From: Branchiostoma floridae
Lineage: Eukaryota > Chordata > Leptocardii > Amphioxiformes > Branchiostomatidae
Assembly: GCF_000003815.2 (NCBI RefSeq)
Contig: NC_049989.1
Location: forward strand, 10,247,382 to 10,311,381
DNA length: 64,000 nucleotides
Direction of reading: 5' to 3'
This document shows, one piece after another, positions 1-12,867 of the stretch; position 1 is the first letter of the stretch; the number at the start of each line of letters is the position of its first letter. The notes under the pieces are model-generated. The model was not told the DNA's origin. It ran no database searches and worked only from the letters and a program-made list of their open reading frames with translations. Both the position numbers and the translations under genes were made by a program.

Positions 1-2180
1 CTGCATAGATGTTGGAGCTTGATAGTAGGGTTGAGAAGGTCTTCTCATACATTTTGTTAGTGTATCTTTATTTTTACATGGTTGTCCCCTTAGCCTTTCC
101 ACAAGTATATTGAATTTCCTATTTCAAATAGTTTAAATAGACTACAGTGTTTTCATCTTCTCCCGGCATCACTTTTCATACATCTTACATTTTTTGTATG
201 CAATGTTTGCCTTACCTTAGCAGTAACATGCTGGTTGATTTTTAAACCCTAAGTCTATTTATAATCCAAATGGGGTAAACACGGGGTCAAACAATGGTCT
301 CACAAGAAAATTTACTACATATTAAAGCCCCCTGTCTTGAACTTTGTGGGTTTTTTTTAATGTAGCACAGACTAGAAGTAGAAATACTGTAATTAATATT
401 GGGATTCTTGCAATGGTTTTACTCTTCACAGTTTTTGTAAAAAAAAACATTATAAGTTATGAAAATCTCATTTCCCCTCCTACTATGAAAATTGAAATCA
501 TGTCCTCAAAAATAGATTTATTCATGGTAAGCAAGTGCTTCTAATGGCTAAGTTGTTATGGTAGCCATTTGCAATTGATTTGACAGAAGAAACTGATCAT
601 GATAAGATTCATTATCTTCTCACACAAAGAAACTGATCCAACCAGATTCCAGCTGACTGCTTAGGCCTGCTTTTTTGTTTGTTACTGGGCTTTTGTGCTT
701 GCCTAGTGACTGACTATAATGTTTATAATTTTGCATGATTGTATATGTTTTCAAATTGCATGTAAAATTTAACCAACATGTGATATTACATGTAATGGAA
801 AATGTATATCTAGGGCCCAATTATGCCATGGGTCTGGGTCTGGGTTTGGGTCTGAACCTTGGACCTCTGGATCTGAATCCAGACCTAGACCTGAACCTGA
901 ACATTCAGGAGTTATGGCACTACACAGTACAATATTAATGTAGGTTGAAGTGCTATACAAATGTAAATGTACTGTGCAGTACTTGACTAGGATATTGATC
1001 AAATGATCATATTATTATTAGAAATCCTTCTCATTCCTTTTTTTTATTTGTATTTTGGTATCCATTTTTGGGGGACCCCAGGGCACTACTATCACGTACT
1101 AGTAGGCAGATGCTCAATCTCCAAGTCTATTGTACCTGTTTCTGAATGACGTAATTGTACGCCTAACTGCAATTTTCTGTCAAAGATCGCATCATTTTCG
1201 GATAATTTCACATGAATAGAAATGCCTTCTTCTCTGACCTTCAATGAGGATAGTGTTTTGAATCCTTGACCCCCAGTCTTTTATGTCTGTATAAAGATGT
1301 TTACAGCTTTACGTCATCACAGCAATTACTGAGTCATTTGCTCTGTTTTGCTGTCTCTTTTGCTGACCATATGATATAGTGGTTCTTGATTTTAGACTTT
1401 ATTTGCAAGAACACACAAATCTTCAGTACCTAAAGCCTGTGAGACAAATTTTTGTACATATGTCGAGTTTCACAACTGTGTTTAATATATTGCCCACTCT
1501 GTCAAGATACTTTTCAAAGATTTTCCTTCTTGAAGTTTTTAGGCTTGTTTACACAATTCCTTGATGTCCCCAGAAGTTCCCTTCTCCTCTTCTTAATTAA
1601 AGTCTTAATCCATCCCAGCCCAAGTTTGTGGATTTGAATGGTTGCAGATGTGTTGTTGTCCTTGACTTGACTCCCTACTGTGGCATATGACTTGTTTAGC
1701 GACATAGCATATCGTAGCAGTCTTTGCAGCTGTCATTTGAAAATGACTGGCCGCAGGCTAAATACGTTCAACTTTTTCTGGAGTCTGCAGTAGACTGTAG
1801 AGACTAGTAGTACTGCTATGCATATGGACAGTAAAGGAATATTTCTTTATAGAGTAATATCGCTCAGTAGATGATACCACTTAATTCCATTTAAGTATAC
1901 ATTAGATTACTAGTAGATGGTTGTGCAATGTTAGATTTTCAATTATCAAAGTGTGTATGTGAATTTGTGTGTGTGCATGCATGTGTGTGCATGCATGTGT
2001 GTGTTTGTATGTATATGTTGGTACGTGTGTGTGCATGTATGTGTGTGTATGTAATTATATGCAAGTGCATTCAGACCAGGGCCCAGGGCGCACTGTGATG
2101 ACAGAACCAGAATTTACCTGGTAATTAGAACCCTGGTTCCTTCAGACAGAGTTTGTTGTGTTATTTTTCTGTAACCCCAG
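1..2180. other. Noncoding 5' flank or intron of the aldehyde dehydrogenase gene
   Basis: No coding exon is supported here. The missing N-terminal ALDH exon, which should end in phase 0, was not found, so this stretch is probably intron or upstream DNA. It is AT-rich. It contains a GGTCTG/CCTGAA-type imperfect palindrome near 828-905 and a TG/TGCATG microsatellite at about 1949-2062, just before the first recognised exon. Confidence 0.5.
1949..2062. repeat. TG-rich microsatellite with ATGCATGC interruptions
   Basis: A run of TG dinucleotides is interrupted by GCATGCATG and TATG units. It lies about 120 bp upstream of the first ALDH exon seen. Alternating purine-pyrimidine composition is visible directly. 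Confidence 0.8.
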
Positions 2181-5100
2181 CTCTTCATCAACAACGAGTG
2201 GGTTGACTCCGTGAGCAAGAAAACCTTCCCAACGCTGAACCCCTCTACAGGGGAGGTCATCTGTGAGGTGGCGGAGGGAGACAAGGTAAGTTTGGGAACT
2301 TCAGTAGACAGTCTCAGTCTTAAAAATATTTGTGTTAGCATGTCGGAGTGGAAAAGTAACAGACGAACCACAAAGCAGGGCTCGAAATACTGGGTGCATG
2401 TGCACCCAGGTGCACCCAAAATTGGAGTTGTGCACCCAATTATTTTCTGTGGGTGCAGGGTGCACCCAAATATTTTCTTACGTTTATGTATGTTAAGATA
2501 TCAAAGTATACTAGACATACATCATATTCTTGACATCTAAGTGTTAGAAAGATAATAAGAATGTCTGGCATGGTACTTGTTTAAGAATTTGATAGTATAT
2601 AATTTAACTAGGTTTTGTTATTAGTTTTTTTCTGACATTCTACTTAAATTTAAGTGGTGCACCCAAAAGTTTAGTGACCCAATTTTTTAAGCTGGGTGCA
2701 CCAGTGCACCAAATCCCAAAAACGAATTTCGAACCCTGACAAAGAACAGGCATATGAGTTAATATTATGCAAAATTATTTGTCCCAAAAATATTTATCTA
2801 AGTAGACACAGCATTTTTGCTGCAGGCTTGTTTTGACAAGGCTGCTAGATTTCAAACAAATTGTTTGCAGAAAGTAGAAAGTCAAAGGTGCACATTACAC
2901 AATGTGCTTTACAGTATTTAATATTTTAAAGCCAAAAACCAATTATGCCAAAAGACAAAGAACAATATGAAAATGCTGATTTTGTCCTTGACCTGAAAAG
3001 AATGGAGTCAAAATGCTGATTTCGTCATTAACCTAAAATTTCAGTAAAAGAATGAAGTAAAATTTCTGATTTTGTTCTTTTATAGTTTTAACTGAAAAGA
3101 CTGAACAGTGAAGTAAAAATGCTGATTTTATGCCCCTAGCCCGATGTGGACATTGCAGTGCAGGCAGCGAAGGAGGCGTTTCGCCTGGGCTCCCCCTGGA
3201 GAACAATGGATGCTTCCCACCGCGGTGTGCTGCTCAACAGGCTGGCAGATCTCATGGAACGGGACAGGGAGTACCTGGCAGTAAGTACAGCAATTTTTCT
3301 ATTAATGATCACTGAATGTAAATAAGGGTAAGAGAATCAGTACATATCACACTTTCTACACTTTATTTTTTTAAATGATCATTAATACTTATTAATGATC
3401 ATTTACAAAAATAAAGTCTAGTAAGACTAAGTATAAATGTTAGGCTCAGGGCTAGGGACAGGGAGTACCTGGCAGTTAGTACAGCATTTTGTTTGAATGA
3501 TCAATAGGAATTCGATCCCCAGCCAAGTTGTACCAAAGACTTTAAAAATGGCACAGGCTACTTTCACTAGACCTGCTTAGTACTCAGCATTTGGTATATG
3601 ATTGTTGAACACACAGACCACTACCAGTGGACTAGCCCCCTGCTGTAGTGAGTGATGTGTGTCGCCTGATGCACCATTTGGTGCAGGAAGAACATTAACT
3701 TTAACTATAGATTTAAAATAAGTTAGGGTTATACAGTAAGTACACTGAACTGAACTTAACATAATGATAATCATGCAGTACTTTTTATAGATGATCATTG
3801 GTGTAAGTATAAGAGTAAGGATAAGGGATGTGGAATGCCTGGCAGTAACTACACATCACTTTATGCTACTAGGGCTGTTAGACATTTCATTCTTGTAAAA
3901 TAATTTGATCTCTGTTTTTCCAATAGAACCTGGAGACTCTTGACAATGGGAAGCCTTTCTCAGTGTCTTTTGCCACAGACTTGGCACTCAGCATCAAGTG
4001 CTACAGGTACACTTGACACAGACGATATATGTTCCCTTGCTGCAAACTGTAGGCAGGGTAGGGCTGGGTATCGGTACGGTGTACCAGTACAAAACCGTTC
4101 TTATTGGACTGGTCTGGGAAAAACGGACCTGAAAAAATTCTGTGGACCGGATGTTGAACCTATTGGAAAAAAAAACAGATTATATTATCAGGAATTCACA
4201 CGTTTGGGGGCTTACCTGTTGAAGAAAATAACAAGCAAAGTAGAGGATTTTAAAACAACAGTGCGAGTCGAATGCACAAAAACGATTTTTTTGTACTTTG
4301 AAATGGACTATTGTTTTGATTATCGTCCATTCACATGTTATGACATACTGAATCAAGTCCTCTGGACCTGACCCGAACCTGGACCTGAATTTTCTGTACC
4401 GGTACCCACTCCTACTGTAGGGCAGTACCAGTTGAATAATGAATGAAGACCTTTATTTGACATTTTTGCCAGACTTGGCTAAGTACAGGTCACAAGAAAA
4501 TATGTTGAACAAACCAATACAGTTCACAGATAACATATGACTAAGTATCATTTAGGATCAACTCAACTTCTCCACAGTTTTCAGGCGTAATAGTAGAGAT
4601 AAAAGAGTAGAATATATTTTTTGCTGGTTTGTCATAGTTGCAATTATTTATAATGCTTTATATTGCTAATTTTTATTTCCCATGCATCTCATGGTCAACA
4701 TTAAGTGAAATCAGATGTTTTCACTGTTTTTAAGTCTTCAGAAATTGAGAACTGCTCTCTTTTGCTTTTAATACAGATACTATGCTGGCTGGGCAGGAAA
4801 GAACCATGGCAAGACCATACCAATTGGTATATCGTCATTTTTTTTTTCTTGACCCGTCACTATCATGAAGCTAGGTGCAACTGAATTTCCCAGTGTTTTT
4901 TATGACATGTAACTTCAATATTAAACATTTGAAATCATATAATGGCATGTTTGCACGATGAATAACATTGTAAACTATTTGAATTAAGGTATTTCCTTAT
5001 CGGTAGCACTTACTTATTATGTAAACACCTGCAATGTTTCCTGGAATGAACAACATTTTTGTTGTTTTTATTTTACATTATTTTTCTGTACTATAGATGG

Positions 5101-8100
5101 TGACTTCTTCTGCTACACGCGCCATGAGCCGGTCGGGGTCTGTGGGCAGATCATCCCTGTAAGGAAACTTTACATCAAACCTCTGCTGTTGACGTGCCAG
5201 ACTTCATACTTTGATATACCTGTACATGTATATATAGCTACTACATTGAATATTTGTAAAATCCAAGTAAAAGATATATGTAAAATCTCTTAACGTAATC
5301 TTCTTATCTTTCCCCTTGCTAAAAGCATCATAAGAAAGTAAATGCTTTCCAGGTTAGAGGGATGAGTACTAATGACCAAAATAAACAATGCTTGACTACA
5401 GGGTTGTAGCCAGCACCCGTCCTTCATTCATTTGACGGAATTTTGCAGCCGTCGACGAAAAAAAATTTTGCCCAATCCGTCCTCTGTGAGCAAAATGCAG
5501 GAAATAGCGTTTCATTGGGTCTAGATTTCAAAATTTTCCTTGGTAGCATGCCCCCAGACCCCCTAGGAATGCTGTGCCAAAGCCATTCAAAATCGAGGGG
5601 ACGGAAAATGATTTTTGGCTGGCTACAACCCTGCCTGTATCTGTATATAGGTGGCAAAGCTGTCTCCAGAATCCGCCCTCCATCCTAAGATGTGAATTTC
5701 CTTGTTGGGATGGAAAAAACAAATTCATGTCATTTGTTCCCAGTCTTAACTTAATATGAAATTTCTCAAAATGTTTATTTTTCATAAACTCAAAATCACA
5801 GATTTATATAACAACAAAAATTAGCAACACAAGCTCCCAAACAATTATTGGGACTGAAAAAAAATTAAAGTTGGAAATGGTTGTTAAATAGCTATAACAG
5901 CCCCTTAGTGTAACCCACCAGTTTAAGATTCTTGCGCACTCCGAGTAGAACAGATGTTGTCTTGATTGAAAGGGTATACTGTAAATGCAGAAACTGTCCC
6001 GGTGGTTTAATGTTCGCGGTTTTCGTGGTGGCCGCTTCACCGCAAACTTAAAACCACCGCAAACTTTTTTCCATGGCAGTAAGAGACTACAGTGCATGGT
6101 GCTACCGCGAAATTAAAACCACTGCAAAAAGTCCTTTTCCCCGCTACCGTGAAATTAAATCCCTGCGAACTCAAATGCATTTACAGTATTTCATTGCCTG
6201 TACTTGAAACGCTTCAAAGGCGTTAAACAGCAAGTCTTTTTCTTGTGTGGTGATGTACAAAAGAAACAAACATTCTACTAGTAAGTCAAAATGCCGTGGT
6301 GGTGTTCTGTAAATGACAGCCGTTCATCTTTTCTTTTTGCACAGTGGAACTTCCCCCTCCTCATGCAGGCGTGGAAACTGGGCCCCGCCCTCTGCACGGG
6401 AAACGTCGTGGTGATGAAACCTGCGGAACAGACGCCGCTCACGGCACTGTACGTGGCTCAGCTCGCTAAGGAGGTAAAGTAGTACGTTTTTCAGTTACAA
6501 TACCCGGTCGCTGGGCCTGAAGTGCGTGTTTGTTAGGGATTCTTCAGGTCTGTACATCTGTAAACGCTGAATGAAACCATTATTATGGGCCGGGATAGTG
6601 TTTGTCATGTCATCAGAAACCAGATATTTCCTGATATTAAGCCATGAGAACAAATCAGCACCAAGGACAGGGAAACCACTATACAGGTTTGAAGGTGGAC
6701 ACCAAGGACAAGTTCCATTTCAGTACAAAATGTTTTCTTCAGTACACTCTACTGCATCTACTCATGTAAGACATCATTTTTGTGACTACTTATGACATTT
6801 TCATATAACACATTGAACTCTGTGCTAGAGATTGGTGTCTAAATTCAGAGGAAGCAACACGTTCACATCCTGAAAAATAGGTTATTCAATGTAATATAAC
6901 CAGTATAAGCCCTGCATGCCTGTTTAGCTGTTTTGCAGATTGACAACTATTGCACCAGCTCTACAATATAGACAATCACATTAGATCCTGGCTTTAATGC
7001 TATTATCAAATAGATTCATGTTGACTTTTACCCCCAATAAGGCAGTTCATGGTTTAAGCTACCCATGCCTCTGCAGATGCATTGTGGGCAACATGTCAAA
7101 GTTGAAGCCCACAGAGACATAAACAAAACATGTCTGAACATATACTAAGCATGGTCTAAAGAAGAGATGTAAACAAGTGGCTTCACCTTTCATTGACATA
7201 TTACCCACTTTCAGGGCTCGAAATACCACCCGCATATGCAGGTTAGTGCAGGTAAAATTGGATCTGTGCAGGTATTTCTGGCATCTACCTGCACCTAACC
7301 TGCACTGGTCCATGTGCTGTGTTTTATACATAAATGTCCTATATGATGTAGGTGCATGTGGATCGTTATTAGCTGTTACCATCTATAAAGTATTTAAAAA
7401 AAAATAGCAATTGTGGTGCCTGAACAATTTTAGTATGATCCATATTTCCCAAATTCAGAGTGGTGCAGGTAAAATTTGTCTGTTGCAGGTAATTTTCGAT
7501 GTTACCTGCACCAGTGCAGGTATGCAGAAAAAAGTATTTCGAGCCCTGCACATTGCATCTCACCTTGCATGCACAGTCTAAACCATGACCCTGCTCATTG
7601 TCCTGTGTTGCAGGCCGGCTTCCCCCCAGGGGTGATCAACATGATCCCAGGCTACGGCCCCACCGCAGGGGGAGCCATCGCAGAGCACCCTGAGATCGAG
7701 AAGGTTGCCTTCACAGGGTCTACTGAGGTACAAAACTCTATTTTTAAAACTACATGTAAACTTGTATAATTTTAAGTATATCTATATGTGTATGAAGTAG
7801 CCACTTGTTTATGCTGTAACTCTTGGTGCATTTCATGTGAATATTGAATACGTCACATGCCAGGCCAAGTGAAATAAATCTGAATCTAAATCTTCGGAAA
7901 TAAGTAAATTTGCAGAAATGTACATAAATGTTGTAGATTGCAAGTTACAATTTTGATTAGTCTTGTATTACGAGTTGATGGTAAAGCCAGTGTTTGATAT
8001 GGTCTATATTGTTTTAGGTTGGAAAGATTATCCAGCGATCTGCTGCCTCCAACCTGAAGAGGGTGACACTTGAGCTGGGAGGGAAAAGCCCCAACGTCGT

Positions 8101-11100
8101 GTTTGCAGACACTGACTGTAGGTTGCCTTGTGTTTCATTTTCTACATTCTATATACACATGTTTAGGCACATCTCACTTCTTAGTGACAGGAAGTAAAGG
8201 CCAGACGTTCAGAGTTGCATGAGTGACATGCAGTTGAGTTCAGAGGTGGTAGAATTAGTCATTTTATCAACCTTGGCCCAGGCAGCAGACAGACATTCCA
8301 GGTCATGGGGTCAATGGAAGAGGCTACTTATTCATGGGGTATTGTTTAATCTGTCTTTGTAGTTATATACTTTCCACATGCAAGTTAGATTCACAATAGT
8401 CTCAGTGACCGGAAATCATCAATGGATACTTGTCATCTAAAAATTTACTGTAAATGAGGGATCTAATTTTGCGGTAGCACAAAAAAGGACTTTTCGCGGT
8501 GGTTTTAAGTTCGCGGTAGCATCATGCACTGTAGTCTCTTACTGCCATGGAAAAATGTGGTTTTAAGTTCGCGGTAAAGCGGCCACCGCGAAAACCGCGA
8601 ACATTAAACCACCACAAAAGTTTCTGCATTTACAGTATTTTGCGAGATAGATGCAGTACAGACATCTTTAAATTTTTGTTTCCGTTGTTTTTTTCTCACA
8701 GTGGACTATGCTGTGGAGAAGTCTCACTTTGGGCTGTTCTTCAACATGGGTCAGTGCTGCTGTGCAGGCAGCAGGATCTATGTGGAGGACAAGGTGTACG
8801 ATGAGTTTGTCAGGAGGAGCACGGAGAGGGCCAAGAGAAGGACGGTGGGGAACCCCTTTGACCCCAAAAATGAGCAAGGGCCACAGGTGAGACCAACATG
8901 GTGGTGATGCTCACAAAAACAAAGCCAACTGAAAGTATACACTCCCAGCATTCTTCAGACCATTTAAGTAGGAATTAGCCATGAACAATGACCGATCCCC
9001 GACCGAATCATAACAAAGACTCAAGAAAATTGGTACATTATGCTTTCTGTAGTTAGCTCTCCGACTGCTGCCTACCCCTGACTCAGGGGTAGGCAGCAGT
9101 CAGAGAATATCTGGGAAAGAGTAATTAGGGTAGTTTGACACCACTATTAGTGGACTACATCCCTGCTGTAGTGATTTCATGAAGATGTATGGCCAAGAGA
9201 TTTGTGCCGCCTGATGCACCAGTTGGTGCGGGAAGGACTTAAACTTTTAACATTAAGCAGGAGCATTTAAGGTTATCTGTGATGGGAGTTGGTTGGCGAG
9301 AATGCTTTGTACTAATCTTTAAAACTTGTCTGCCACAGCCGACTAAATTTTGAAAAAACAAAGGGTGCAGGGCTTTAGCCAGCTCGAAATTTTTTTCCGT
9401 CAGCCAATTACAATCGTCGCGAAAACCGCGAAAATGAATTAGAAGGACTGAACTGAGACCTTGAAAAACGGGTTTTAATGAGATTATCGTGTGCGAAAGG
9501 GCGCCGACACACATTGTCAACAATCATAACACTAGCAAAACAAACTATGTGTGGCTTTTACGGCCGTGGACGGCGTCCCCAAGCCGCCTGTAGCTTCCAC
9601 CAAGGATTTTTATCCGTCAAAGTTGACAGATTGGTTTTAAGATTTTTCCGTCAGACGCAGCAAATTTCCGTCAATTGACGGAAAAACGGACGCTGGCTAG
9701 ACCCCTGAAAGGGTTTGAAAATCACATACATGTATGAGACTCTCGCAATATTTTACTGAGGGGTGAGGCATTGTTCAGTGAGTGTCAGGGCTAGCTGTCT
9801 CCAGGACCGGTCCATTGGTTCCGTGACAGAAATTTGCTTGTTGGGACTTTTAAAAAAATTCAGTCAGTCCCAAAAACCTGTGCTTTGTGATACAAAATTT
9901 GGTAAAAATGTATCTTCATAGGGTTTTAGTGACAGTTTAACAAATCAAGTAATCAACATTGGCTTCCAACCAATAAGTGGGATGGAAAAATAATTCAATC
10001 TGGAGAATTTCCTGCGTGAAAATATAAACTGCACTGTCTTGTTTTAACAGATTGATGAGGAGCAGATGAACAAGATCATAGAGCTGATTGAGAGCGGTAA
10101 GAAGGAGGGCGCGACGCTGAACTGCGGAGGGGACAGGGCGGGAGATAGGGGGTACTTCATCCAGCCAACCGTCTTCTCCGACGTACAGGATGGGATGAGG
10201 ATCAACAACGAGGAGGTTAGGCCACAACAAATTGTTTTGTTAGTTTTTGTTTGCTTAAGAAAAAATTTAGCAAGAGCCCTAGGAAGAAATGTTGTGTTTC
10301 CTGTTTCCCTACCTACTTTAGAAAAACCTGCTGACCCTAGACTTTTAGGGGGTGGTCCTCATGCATTTCAGTTTTCTTTGTTCAACTGTATTGTAATATC
10401 TGTTACTAGACTCTATGAGTTTTGGCTAGCTTAAAAAGTTATAAGGAAAAAAAGATAATCCCTACCTACCGACCCTAATGTTTGAAATTGATTTAACAGG
10501 AAACACAACATTTTTTTCCTAGGCCAGAAGACAAGTTGAAAACATGGAGGTTAGAAGTTAGCTATGTTCACAGATTGCATAGCAAGGTACAGACCTTTCC
10601 TGCTGACACTGTTTTCGTGTTGAAATTTCTCTTCAGCAAAGTTTTCATTTCAATCCAAGAATCAGGAAATTAGATTGGTGTGGCTCAAATAATGTGTGAA
10701 ATTTTGCTTTGACTTCAACAGTATGAAGTTCAGTTTGTATTATAGTGTTCATTTTACAGTGATATATGTAATTTTTTATCGATATCGGTGCCTTGAATAT
10801 AGGTACACAATCTAAACAGAAAGAGACAATTTATTTGTAGATATAATGACATCATCAGACCACACTGTACAACGAAATGTTTTGAAGTTGTTTACACTTG
10901 TTTTACAAAAAGGGCATGTAAATTTTGTGGTAGCATAGCTTTAGTTGTTGTGTTTCACCAATTGTTCACTATCAATACTACAAGTGTCTTATTTTACCCT
11001 CAATCTTTTATGTAACAGTATAACTCCTACATTTAAGAACATGCAAGTAAAAATTCATTCACTGAAATACTGTTATTCAAGACTTATACTTTTGGTTTGA

Positions 11101-12867
11101 TTACATGTATAATGTTTCTTGTTCTTGTAGATTTTTGGACCTGTGCAGCAGATTGCTCGCTTCAAGGACATAGACGAGGTTGTGGAGCGTGCCAACACCA
11201 ACACGTACGGCCTGGCCGCCAGTATCTTCACATCTAACATCGACAAGGCTCTGTACATGGCAAACTCTCTCCGTGGGGGGACTGTCTGGTATGTTTGATT
11301 TTGATATTATAATATTACTGTAAATTCATTCTTTTTCTTTTTTGTAGATGGAGCTCAAGGTATAGTTTTTGTGGTGCTTTACATGTAAGTTTTGGGTTGC
11401 AACCGTTAAGTAGTACTATTATAGTATTGTTTTTCCAGAATTGAATTGTGGTTTGTTAATAGTATATTTTCATATTTTTACTAGATTGTAATTGTATGTT
11501 TCAATGCTTGTCATTTTTGATTTGGAGTATCATGGATTGAAGAAGGCGTGATAGGCATTATTTTTTAAATATTTTTGTCCATTACTGAAGTTACAGTGTA
11601 ACACGCAATTAGTACATGTATCCAATTAAGCTTGCTAGGAATGTCCCTGACAAAATTGCCTCTCCTATTCTTTCTGGCCTCAATTTTTTTTTTTTATAAA
11701 AATGCATGTAGATCTACAACCAGACTTCATAACATTTTGTCAGGCACTGTCCTTTCATCATATGCCAGTTTGACACTCATGGTACATTATGTTTGTTCCA
11801 TTCAGGGTGAACACGTACGATGTGTTTGATGCTGCGGCTCCCTTTGGAGGCTTTAAGCAGTCTGGTTCTGGACGTGAGCTGGGAGAGTACGGACTGGAGG
11901 CATACACGGAAGTCAAAACTGTAAGAAGATATATTATATGTTTTTAAGAAATGATATTGATGACTTCCATCTAGGGATGTGTACTTGAACAGGAAACTGT
12001 TTTTTCTTGTTGGACCGGTCCAGAAAAAACAGACCTGAAAAAAATCAGTGGACCAGAATTTGGACCAATTAGAAAATAAACAGATTATACCATGTTTTGG
12101 AGCTTACAGGTACAAGAAAATAACAAGAGCAAAGTAGAGGAGAGTTGATAACCATTTTTGCCAATTTTCCACAGTCAAACTTGGTCTAAAAGAGAGGCAG
12201 ACAGTATTGTTTACATGAAGATAGAATTTTTAAACGCCAGTGGACGTTTAAACAAGCAACGTCAAATACTCCACCTGAAAGAGAATCTTTTGTAGTGAAA
12301 TGGACCATTGAATATCATCCATTCACAAGTTTTCACAGATAATTAGGTCCTGGTTAAGGTCCGAGCCTTATTGTAATTATTGTGTGCGAGCAGCTTGACA
12401 AAAGGCTAAAGGGAAAACATTTTGCATTTTTGAGAAAACTTTGCCTTTCTAGTTTAGGCCACACCGATTTAATTTCTTGGTTCACGGATTCGCTCGCTCC
12501 TATTTTTTGGGAAAAAAAAATAAAAATAAAAATTACCACTCAGCAAATTTTCACCATTAATGAAACCATTACCAACTTTCTGGTGTAGCAAATTGGCCTT
12601 TATATAAGCTCCTTAAAGTGTGGGTACAGGTGCTGTTACTGTACAAAAATAGTGTTTTTGTACTTTTTTCAAGCTGAAAACTTTTTTTCTTTATGTTTTG
12701 GATTAGCCGTTACCTTTACCCCAACCATCTTACAATTTTTATTTCGCCCTCTCGCTCCATATTTTTTATGAAAAAATCCGTGAACCAAGAAATTGAATTG
12801 GTGTGGCCTTAAATCTGTTTTCTGTGTTTTTCAGGTGACCATCAGGATTCCGCAGAAGAATGCTTGA
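2181..12867 (+). CDS. Aldehyde dehydrogenase, ALDH1/ALDH2 class (13 exons, N-terminal exon missing)
   Basis: NAD(P)+-dependent oxidation of aldehydes to carboxylic acids; ALDH1/2-class enzymes are homotetramers that act on retinal, acetaldehyde and similar substrates. Exons: 2181-2285, 3140-3280, 3927-4006, 4777-4826, 5097-5158, 6345-6473, 7614-7727, 8018-8117, 8702-8886, 10051-10215, 11131-11288, 11806-11920, 12835-12867. All have AG/GT borders and phases match, giving 478 residues and a TGA stop. Visible motifs: FINNEW at the start, [22 protein letters not shown] (Rossmann loop), LELGGKSP (general-base Glu), GQCCCAGSR (catalytic Cys), [28 protein letters not shown] and the C-terminal QKN ending. 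About 20-40 N-terminal residues are absent, so cytosolic (ALDH1A, retinal dehydrogenase) versus mitochondrial (ALDH2/1B1) location cannot be decided. Introns carry several MITEs and SINE pieces. Class assignment is secure; subfamily is not. Confidence 0.95.
2376..2738. mobile_element. CAGGGCTCGAAAT-type MITE, copy 1 (ALDH intron)
   Basis: A 363-bp element with terminal inverted repeats beginning CAGGGCTCGAAAT and ending in the inverse (slightly decayed). ACAAAG is present on both sides, a likely target duplication. The interior is built of repeated GTGCACCCA-type words. CAGGG/CCCTG ends suggest a nonautonomous hAT-like element. Related copies lie at 7212-7548 and 32677-33024. Confidence 0.75.
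3505..3695. mobile_element. SINE-like interspersed repeat, copy 1
   Basis: It shares the motifs AGTGGACTA, CTGCTGTAGTGA and GCCTGATGCACCA-TTGGTGC with a second copy at about 8975-9245 in the same gene. A GATCCCC/ACCAAAGACT stretch upstream resembles a tRNA-derived head, but promoter boxes are not clear. A shorter related piece is seen near 27603. Confidence 0.45.
4059..4414 (+). mobile_element. hAT-type MITE, TAGGG..GTACCGG family, copy 1 (ALDH intron)
   Basis: The left end is TAGGGCTGGGTATCGGTAC and the right end is GTACCGGTACCCACTCCTA, an inverted pair. CTGTAGG-type sequence flanks both sides. The interior has GACCTG and CCATTCACA words shared with the copy that forms intron 1 of the discoidin gene (35483-35949). 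The TAGGG terminus and 8-bp duplication of that other copy fit hAT transposons. Confidence 0.8.
5399..5633. mobile_element. MITE with CAGGG-TGTAGCCAGC ends, copy 1
   Basis: Ends are CAGGGTTGTAGCCAGC and its inverse GCTGGCTACAACCCTG, 235 bp, in an ALDH intron. The copy at 9368-9707 has similar ends (CAGGGCTTTAGCCAGC) and near-matching flanks AAAGGGTG/AAAGGGTT. That is 8 bp, as expected for hAT. No flanking match is visible for this copy. Confidence 0.75.
5979..6186. mobile_element. MITE with CTGTAAATGCAG ends (CGCGGTGG family), copy 1
   Basis: Inverted ends CTGTAAATGCAG / CATTTACAG are flanked by TA on both sides, suggesting a TA-target (Tc1/mariner-like) element. The interior has palindromic CCACCGCGAA / TTCGCGGTGG words. 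Six copies occur in the window: here, 8448-8635, 14454-14634, 15303-15429, 56198-56414, and one truncated at 60245-60405. Confidence 0.8.
7212..7548. mobile_element. CAGGGCTCGAAAT-type MITE, copy 2 (ALDH intron)
   Basis: Near-perfect inverted ends CAGGGCTCGAAATAC / GTATTTCGAGCCCTG. The interior has repeated GTGCAGGT words in both orientations. The flanks CACTTT / CACATT match at 5 of 6 positions. Confidence 0.8.
8448..8635. mobile_element. MITE with CTGTAAATG ends, copy 2 (ALDH intron)
   Basis: TA-flanked element with the TTCGCGGTGG interior of the 5979-6186 family. It sits about 65 bp upstream of the ALDH exon carrying the catalytic cysteine. Confidence 0.75.
8975..9245. mobile_element. SINE-like interspersed repeat, copy 2
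   Basis: Same core words as the repeat at 3505-3695 (GTGGACTA, CTGCTGTAGTGA, CCTGATGCACCAGTTGGTGC). A short perfect hairpin, CTGCTGCCTACCCCTGA with its inverse, lies inside at about 9062-9105. Confidence 0.4.
9368..9707. mobile_element. MITE with CAGGG-TAGCCAGC ends, copy 2
   Basis: Ends CAGGGCTTTAGCCAGC / GCTGGCTAGACCCCTG, 340 bp. The flanks AAAGGGTG and AAAGGGTT match at 7 of 8 positions, consistent with an 8-bp hAT target duplication. It lies in an ALDH intron. Confidence 0.75.
10277..10524. mobile_element. MITE with CCTAGGAA..TGTTGTGTTTCC ends, copy 1
   Basis: The left arm CCTAGGAAGAAATGTTGTG is followed by TTTCCTG and mirrored by CAGGAAACACAACA then CCTAGG on the right. A larger diverged relative with the same ends lies at about 31233-31759. 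It lies in an ALDH intron. Confidence 0.6.
11972..12368 (+). mobile_element. hAT-type MITE, TAGGG..GTACC family, copy 2 (3' end decayed)
   Basis: It starts TAGGGATGTGTAC and has the family interior (GGACCTGAAAAAAATC, GCAAAGTAGAGGAGAGTTGATA, CCATTCACAAGTTTTCACAG) in the same order as the copy at 35483-35949. The right inverted end is not intact. It lies in the last ALDH intron. Confidence 0.65.
12457..12808. mobile_element. MITE with GGCCACACCGATTTAATT ends, TTAA-type flanks
   Basis: Long inverted ends of about 48 bp begin GGCCACACCGATTTAATTTC. The element is flanked by TTTA on the left and TTAA on the right, suggesting a TTAA target as for piggyBac/Kolobok elements. One arm of the same family is seen at about 21477. 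It ends 26 bp before the last ALDH exon, so it lies next to that exon's 3' splice site. Confidence 0.7.

Noticed and set aside
4007-4776. Second introner candidate in the ALDH gene (hAT-family copy at 4059-4414)
   Set aside because: The element is internal to the intron, with its own CTGTAGG-type flanks well away from both splice sites. It inserted into an existing intron rather than creating one.
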